The notes beneath the pieces were generated by a model that worked only from the letters and a program-made list of their open reading frames with translations, was not told the DNA's origin and searched no databases. Shown piece after piece: positions 63,597 through 64,000 of a stretch of DNA of 64,000 bases. How positions within the stretch are numbered: position 1 is the stretch's first letter; every line of letters begins with the position of its first letter. The position numbers were made by a program, and so were the translations under genes. The stretch is taken from contig NZ_SPHO01000006.1 of NCBI RefSeq assembly GCF_005845215.1, positions 62,001 to 126,000 on the forward strand, in the 5' to 3' direction. Source of the stretch: Clostridium sp. 1001271st1 H5 (GTDB lineage Bacteria; Bacillota; Clostridia; Lachnospirales; Lachnospiraceae).

Positions 63597-64000
63597 ATGC
63601 GCATATTAGTAATTGAAGACGAGAAACGGCTGGCTTTTACATTAGCCGACATGATAGGCGGGGCCGGATATTATACCGATGTCTCCCACGATGGGGCAGA
63701 AGGGCTGGAGCTGGCTAAAAGCGGTATTTACGACGCCATTGTTCTGGATGTAATGCTTCCCGGAATAGATGGTTATGAAGTCCTGAAAAGGCTGAGGAAC
63801 TCCCGCAGCATGACGCCTGTGCTCATGCTGACTGCCAGGTCGGAACTGTCAGACCGGGTCAGGGGATTGGATGCCGGCGCGGACTACTATCTGACAAAGC
63901 CCTTTGCCACAGAAGAATTCCTCGCCTGCCTGCGCACCGTGCTGAGGCGCCACGGCGATATAGCACCTGACACATTATCCTTCGGCGACCTTATCCTCAC
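63597..64000 (+). CDS. OmpR/PhoB-family response regulator, N-terminal part
   Basis: 134 codons to the window edge, too short to hold the C-terminal winged helix. The receiver starts MRILVIEDEKRLA, has the phosphoacceptor Asp51 in AIVLDVMLPGIDGYEV, the Thr in MLTARSE and the Lys in YLTKPFATEEF. The C-terminal part visible (LRRHGDIAPDTLSFGDLIL) is the linker typical of OmpR-type regulators, so a histidine kinase partner probably follows. AGGAGG lies 6 bases before the ATG. Confidence 0.9.
   Translation, partial: MRILVIEDEKRLAFTLADMIGGAGYYTDVSHDGAEGLELAKSGIYDAIVLDVMLPGIDGYEVLKRLRNSRSMTPVLMLTARSELSDRVRGLDAGADYYLTKPFATEEFLACLRTVLRRHGDIAPDTLSFGDLIL

Overview
The window looks like a chromosomal segment of an anaerobic gut Firmicute of the Lachnospiraceae, most like the Enterocloster (Clostridium bolteae / C. 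clostridioforme) group. This is inferred from gene content and style: a monomeric [FeFe] hydrogenase, many strong AGGAGG ribosome sites, a LevR/sigma-54 controlled mannose-family PTS, YesM/YesN sensor pairs, and Clostridia-type IMP dehydrogenase, enolase and dCTP deaminase. No species call can be proven from the sequence alone. No rRNA, tRNA, CRISPR array, insertion sequence or prophage was found. Almost all genes lie on the minus strand; the plus-strand genes are a HxlR, a LysR and a GntR regulator, one small unknown gene and a truncated response regulator.

Layout. 1-568: N-terminal part of a [FeFe] hydrogenase. 878-10.8 kb: carbohydrate block transcribed leftward from a sigma-54 promoter near 10.78 kb: PTS EIIA, EIIB, EIIC, EIID, a LevR-type activator, a GH36 alpha-galactosidase, a LacI regulator and a HAD protein whose catalytic Asp is Asn; a GH13 alpha-glucosidase lies just upstream. 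12.9-20.3 kb: housekeeping and accessory genes (GrpB-GNAT fusion, RelA/SpoT-domain protein, peptide deformylase, PPC-domain protein, HxlR regulator, patatin, DUF4272 protein, GNAT, endonuclease III). 20.4-29.8 kb: a ChvE/MmsAB-type sugar ABC transporter with its own sensory system (binding protein, YesM kinase, YesN regulator and a second binding lipoprotein). 30.1-41.3 kb: a Liv-type amino-acid transporter in one gene string with a glutamate dehydrogenase family enzyme, an aminotransferase, an M29/NicX-like protein, a DapA-family lyase and a hydroxyacid dehydrogenase, divergent from a LysR regulator. 41.4-49 kb: acetyltransferases, a serine hydrolase, enolase, IMP dehydrogenase, dCTP deaminase.

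49.3-61.7 kb is the most distinctive part: a 12-gene minus-strand cluster divergent from a GntR regulator. It carries a SIS deglycase (FrlB/FraB type), two FrlC-like epimerases, a Dcu-family transporter (the family that includes Salmonella FraA), two FrlD-like PfkB kinases, an FGGY kinase, an SgcQ/BtpA protein, a YjbQ protein, an amidohydrolase-fold protein that has lost metal ligands, a cupin and a HAD phosphatase. I read it as an expanded Amadori-compound (fructosamine / fructose-amino acid) utilisation locus. Two promoters in it carry near-identical operator palindromes beside good -35/-10 boxes.

Running through the window is a dispersed hairpin repeat family (seven copies at four loci) placed directly 5' of ribosome binding sites, with compensatory stem changes between copies and a conserved four-codon mini-ORF. 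Two of the four loci lie inside the Amadori cluster. The window ends (61.8-64 kb) with an SDR dehydrogenase, its probable TetR repressor, and the start of an OmpR-type response regulator.
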